Source: Diprion similis (lineage: Eukaryota > Arthropoda > Insecta > Hymenoptera > Diprionidae). From it: DNA of 64,000 nucleotides. How positions within the stretch are numbered: position 1 is the stretch's first letter; each line of letters opens with the position of its first letter. Shown one piece after another: positions 59,828 through 64,000 of the stretch. Below the pieces are notes generated by a model, which worked only from the letters and a program-made list of their open reading frames with translations, did not search any database and had not been told where the DNA came from. The DNA is taken from the NCBI RefSeq assembly GCF_021155765.1, contig NC_060107.1:8542501-8606500 (forward strand), in the 5' to 3' direction. A program made the position numbers and the translations under genes.

Positions 59828-62452
59828 TGTGACGTTGGTGATTAATCTGGATAAAGAAGAATGTCACGAAAGTGGTTTAAACGTAGCGAGAGTACAGTCA
59901 GACCACCAGACATACCGAGATAGCCTTTCGAGTTTGGAGGAAATACCCAATTCATTGGTTGTCCAAGACGGGGAGTCGAAGACCGCGGGATGCGGGAAGA
60001 GTAGAAGAAGGCTAAAGCTGAGCTTGAGCGACAGGATAAAACCGTCGAGGAGGATAGTGGTCAGCAAAGGTGATCGCCCCGAGAGATCAGCGGAGGGTGA
60101 GTTAGTTTCGTCGGTGCCGAAGGACGAGGGAGTAGACAAGGTTGACAGACTAAGCGTGAACCCCGAAGCCCAGAGAGCGGCGAAGTTGTCGAGGAACGAT
60201 TCGTTCCTTAAGCGGCTCGTCAAATCGTCGAGAGAAAACATTGCCGAGGGTTGTGAAAGGCTCGTGAGGAACATCCAGAAGAGTCCGTTGCTCCTGAGGA
60301 GAAAACTGCTTTCGAGCAAGAGTTCCGACAGCTTAGGAAGCGTTCAGAGCGAGGAACGGCCGGTGGCTCCTCTCAGGAGGAAAAGGTCGCGGAAAAGACC
60401 CCTCGGCGATCAGGGGTTGACCAGAAACTCGTTGAGGCGTTCGAATTGGCTCAAGGTGCAGAAGGCGAGTCGTGAGGGTGGTAAGGAGAAGGGAAGGGAG
60501 GCGAAGGAAAATCATCGTCCGGACCGAGGCCCGGAAACGGAGAAGCCTTCATCGGCTGGGGCCAGTCCGAGGCTTCCAAGAGCGGAAACGCCGATAACCG
60601 GAGGATCGAGGCTTTTTCGGGAAGTCGAGAGTCACACCAGCTCGCAAAGCGTCTCTGTCGAGGACGTTGACGAGCTCATAAGGTCCGAAGACAACTTCAG
60701 ACTTCTCGAAGAGCGCGCGTTGCTTCGTAGGAGGTTGGAGAAGTTCGGGAGAAGCGAGCTTGTTCCTGATTTTTACGACGGGAGAACCGGGAGTCAGGAG
60801 ACCTTGGAACGTCAGAACCTTGCTCCTGTATGGTCGAGATTGTCCGATCAAATTCGGTCCAGCATTCCTGGCGGTGAGGCCAGGAGGTCGACTCCTCGGA
60901 CACCGGAGGGTAATCGGAGAAATTTTGAAGGGTTGAACTCGGGTTCGCAAATATTTGAGGGATCGCGATCGGGGAAGGAGGATTCGGTTCGTGAAAAGGG
61001 ACGAGGAGGTGCCGCTGTAGCTGGCAAGTTGAAATCTTCACCGCCGCCAGAAGACGCGTCGTCGTTTCATAGGGCACGGGAACGTTTGATTCGTGATAAC
61101 CCCGAGGTCTTTGATAACGACGTCAGACTCCAGTCGACACGAGCCAGCAGTCGTTCGTCGCCGTCGAAGGCAGAAAACGACTTTTTAGTTAAGCGAATAA
61201 AATGCAGAGTTGCAGAATTCGACAGTTGCACGAACACCAAGGAACGCGACTGCGGTGGGGAGTCGGCTTCTTCGGATCGGTTTCCAGTCTTACTTTACAC
61301 GGAAGCTTCCGCCAGCGAGGAGGACACTCGACACGCTGATTACCCTTTCTCACTTAGCGCCGATAATCCAAAGGCAGTACCCGGTGACTGGATTCCTTCG
61401 AAGGAAAGCAACCCCTTAAAATTTCAAAGGGAAGGACAAGACGGAGAAGAGGGGGTTGGGCTGTCGTTAAACGGAGACTTTAACGAGGAGAGGAAACCGT
61501 CACTATCTCAGAACGAGGACTCAAAGTTTAGCTCGGAGTTTAGTTTCGGTACTGTCAACTCGACGACGACTCGTAGCAACAGAAGTGCGTCGAACGATAC
61601 TATAGACTGGGAGGTTTTACTGGATAAGAGTGAATTTAGCGAGCTTAACTCGCTCCGGCAGACACGTGGAGCTTCGCTTGGTTCACGGAGTATCGGTAAT
61701 AGTTCAAGTTCCGTTTTATCATTCGGTGAAAAGGGCGTTGAGTGCTTTTGCGAACCTGATTTGGACTCGACCCATGTTTTTAAAAGTGGTAACAATAAGT
61801 TTAGTGAAAAGTTAGTGTCCGTCGAGGTTGTGCCACCGGGTCGATCGGCATCAACTTCCGGACGCGATTCCTCTTCTAATTCGTCTTCCGAAGACGGTTT
61901 CGAGTCTGGTGATAAAGCGCCGATTTACAACGGTAGAGACAAAGTTCCTATGTCTAGGCTGACCAAAGATTCAATCATGAAGATAACCATCAGGATGATC
62001 AGGCTGAGGGAGAGGTTCATCCTCGGCCTTAGCGCTTTTGCCATTCTCTTCACGCTCCTCCTCGTCGTCGACCTTCAGATGGATCTCGGGTACAGCGGTC
62101 ACCATCTGGTTCCGAGTCACGGCAGGGTTAGGATAGGCGATGATCCGGATCAGGAAACTGTCTACAACAGCTTCCGGAGGAAGTTCTTGCAGCGGCCAAA
62201 CGCCAGTAAGGAAATATCGAGCTTCGACGCCGTTGGAACCACCCAGACCTCCAAGGGTGACAAGACGTTCGTCGAAAATTCAGTGAAATCGGTGAAGTCC
62301 GATAAGCCGGAGGTTCACGACGACTTTCCTGACCTCGTCGACATCGCCGAGAACGGTTACACGGTGAACGTCGATGATGGCGTCGTCAGGATCAGCGGGG
62401 AGGACTACAGCCACAATCCTACCATCGGAAGTCTCAATCACATTCAACCAAA
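59828..62452 (+). CDS. Long coding exon of a predicted type II membrane protein (partial gene, FAM20-like candidate)
   Basis: An open frame of 874 codons runs from an acceptor (GATTGTTACAG, AG 59826-59827) to a strong donor (CCAAA|GTGAGT after 62452, phase 2). The rest of the gene is outside the window. The first ATG in frame is codon 708 (61950), so translation must begin in an upstream exon (phase 2), at a non-AUG codon, or at the late ATGs. Residues 1-720 are Ser/Arg/Glu-rich and look disordered. At about 730-747 there is one hydrophobic segment (FILGLSAFAILFTLLLVV) preceded by RLRER, fitting an N-in/C-out type II anchor. The C-terminal side has an N-glycosylation site (N791-A-S). The stem after the anchor (LQMDLGYSGHHLVPSHGRVR) suggests to me a Golgi FAM20-type secretory kinase, but the catalytic domain is not in the window, so this is a weak guess. 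Confidence 0.8.
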
Positions 62453-64000
62453 GTGAGTAGAACCATGATCGTGATTTTCTTTCGTTAAGGTATTTCTTGG
62501 GTGTGAACTGTTTTAACTCGTCACATCGTTCCAGAACAAAAATCTTGCGACGTACAAACAACATTCGTTTCAACTGAATTTTCTAGATTTTTGACGAACA
62601 TTGTTATTACGCGCCTTACGATTGTCTTTACTTTGACTGCCTCTAGTTATACGACACGGCTCGTGAGTCCGTCTCACCTGAATCTTACCTGATTATTCTC
62701 GGGAGTGCTAATAAACTAGGACAATAAGATTTTCTTACGAATAAAACTCCCTCGAGACACTCCAGTCCTCCAGGAGTATCCAATTTCAAATGCCGAGCCG
62801 GAGGGAAAAACGTATTTCGGGTCTTCTCCTCGTGACGGTAGTTTTTTTTGTTTTTTTCGGAATGCAACGAATCTTGTTACACATTGTCGACCTTGAGGTT
62901 CTGGTCCAGGTGAGCTTGTCCCAAAGACAGAAATCGGAAACTGCGATACCGGAATGAAATGGAGCTGGATGGCACGGAATGGAGTAGGCAAGCCACTGAG
63001 GTAAGGCGAGCCGAGTGCCGCCACGAGGCCAAGAGATACGGACGAGAGTTACGCGGAACACCAAGACCATTTAATCCTAAGTTATAACTTTAAACCCTCG
63101 TTTTAAGATATCCGAGTGAACCTTCTGGATTCGGGACTGAGAATTCAGGATCCAGGGTTCGGGGACGTTCTCCTGGGAGTGGAACGGGACCCGGGAGCTT
63201 CGCCACGTGTAACCAAACTTCAACCGGCGTTTTATCGTTTGGTAATATAGTGCAGATTTGTGGGAGCCATGGAGAACTGGGCTTGACGTTAGATAACCGG
63301 CTCCTTGCCTCCCCCCCCCCCTCCCCACAAGTAACCAGCAGGTTTATCATCTTCTCGCGTCGAAAATCCGCTGGATTTAATTCAATCTTAACCCAAGATT
63401 CGGCTACTTCATCCACTGTATATAATTATTCGTGAAAAAACCATTTGCCCGAAGTGATGAGAAGAAATAACTCCTCCAGTAGTTGGCTATTTTGTATTTG
63501 AAAAAAAAAACAAAAAAAAAAAAAACAAAACGAAACATCCATCATCCCCAGTTCATTTGAATTGATCGGTCATTGGCACATCAAACGTTTCTATGGCACT
63601 TGATATTCCGCACAAAGTATTCAGGCTAATAACGCGTTAGTCGCGGGTACAGTTGCGGAATACCAAATTCACAAATAAGTGGCACGCGTGATGAAGGTCG
63701 GTTGGTTGGTTGGTTTGTTGGTTGGTTTGTGGTATAATCGGCAAGTCTCTCTGTCACAACTAGACAAGCTTTCGGCGTACGTTCTACGTAATTCGTTCAT
63801 TCGCTAAATTGTTTATACGATGCAACGTTACGCAATCGGAGAACCGACGACTGTGTGCCATATAATGTGCATGTAACCATATAATATTCAATCGCTCGGC
63901 GAGGTGTTGAGTAAACAGGAAAAAAGTGCGGTAGGTGTGAATAGTTTTGATGACTATTTGGGTTTTTGCTCATTACGTCGCTGATAACTGAGATGAAAAA
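62453..64000 (+). other. Intron of the long gene up to the window edge
   Basis: Follows the donor at 62453. No convincing downstream exon is seen. It includes a C run (63310-63322), A-rich tracts near 63501-63526 and GTTG units at 63699-63730. Confidence 0.55.

Noticed and set aside
1-64000. tRNA, rRNA, known microRNA or CRISPR arrays
   Set aside because: I compared by eye with well-known conserved insect microRNA cores (let-7, miR-1, bantam, miR-8 and others) and looked for tRNA T-loop signatures and regular spaced repeats, and found none. A covariance-model search (tRNAscan, Infernal) would decide.

Overview
The window looks like nuclear DNA of an insect. It is A+T-rich with small CpG-rich promoter islands, genes split by GT-AG introns of about 70 bases to several kb, many TA and CT microsatellites, and long stretches without genes. 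The protein families (C2H2 fingers with glutamine-rich tails, ECSIT, BORCS5, CCDC137) are animal ones. A hymenopteran is my best guess, but this rests on general look rather than a diagnostic marker.

Layout. From 1 to about 22.95 kb lies a cluster of three related zinc-finger genes. Genes A (5309-7215, +) and B (11789-13408, +) are tandem paralogs that share the start (MNF-PF...IP..HQFAT), a WQSLATPGSTVADYLS block, a lysine-rich stretch and four C2H2 fingers. Gene C (22056-21096, -) is a shorter, inverted relative with the same four-finger array. A CpG-rich island at about 540-2450 is the likely promoter of A, and a GC-rich patch at about 10.0-10.8 kb may be that of B.

From 23.4 to 28.1 kb lie three compact housekeeping genes. 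ECSIT (-) and a CCDC137-like gene (+) diverge from a shared 464-base promoter. CCDC137 and BORCS5 (-) converge, with poly(A) signals that nearly touch. A CTCF-like site lies just beyond the BORCS5 promoter.

From 28.4 to 59.4 kb is an A+T-rich gene desert, or more likely the giant 5' introns of the last gene. It holds a GC-rich island at 34.1-34.4 kb with candidate leader exons, one convincing small exon at 41969-42205, an almost perfect 0.9 kb foldback element, several MITEs and an unusual array of ATTAATCGATT-type motifs. From 59828 to 62452 is one very long coding exon of a predicted type II membrane protein, perhaps FAM20-like. Its remaining exons lie beyond the window.

Most notable points. 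(1) The reading frame of gene B continues for 64 coding-looking codons after an in-frame TGA, and that of gene A for 31 codons after an in-frame TAG, so both tandem paralogs are stop-readthrough or recoding candidates. (2) The long exon at 59.8 kb has 707 codons without any ATG, so its start must be in a remote exon or be non-AUG. (3) There is a 437-base-arm foldback element and a three-copy family of about 0.2 kb inverted-repeat elements in the desert.
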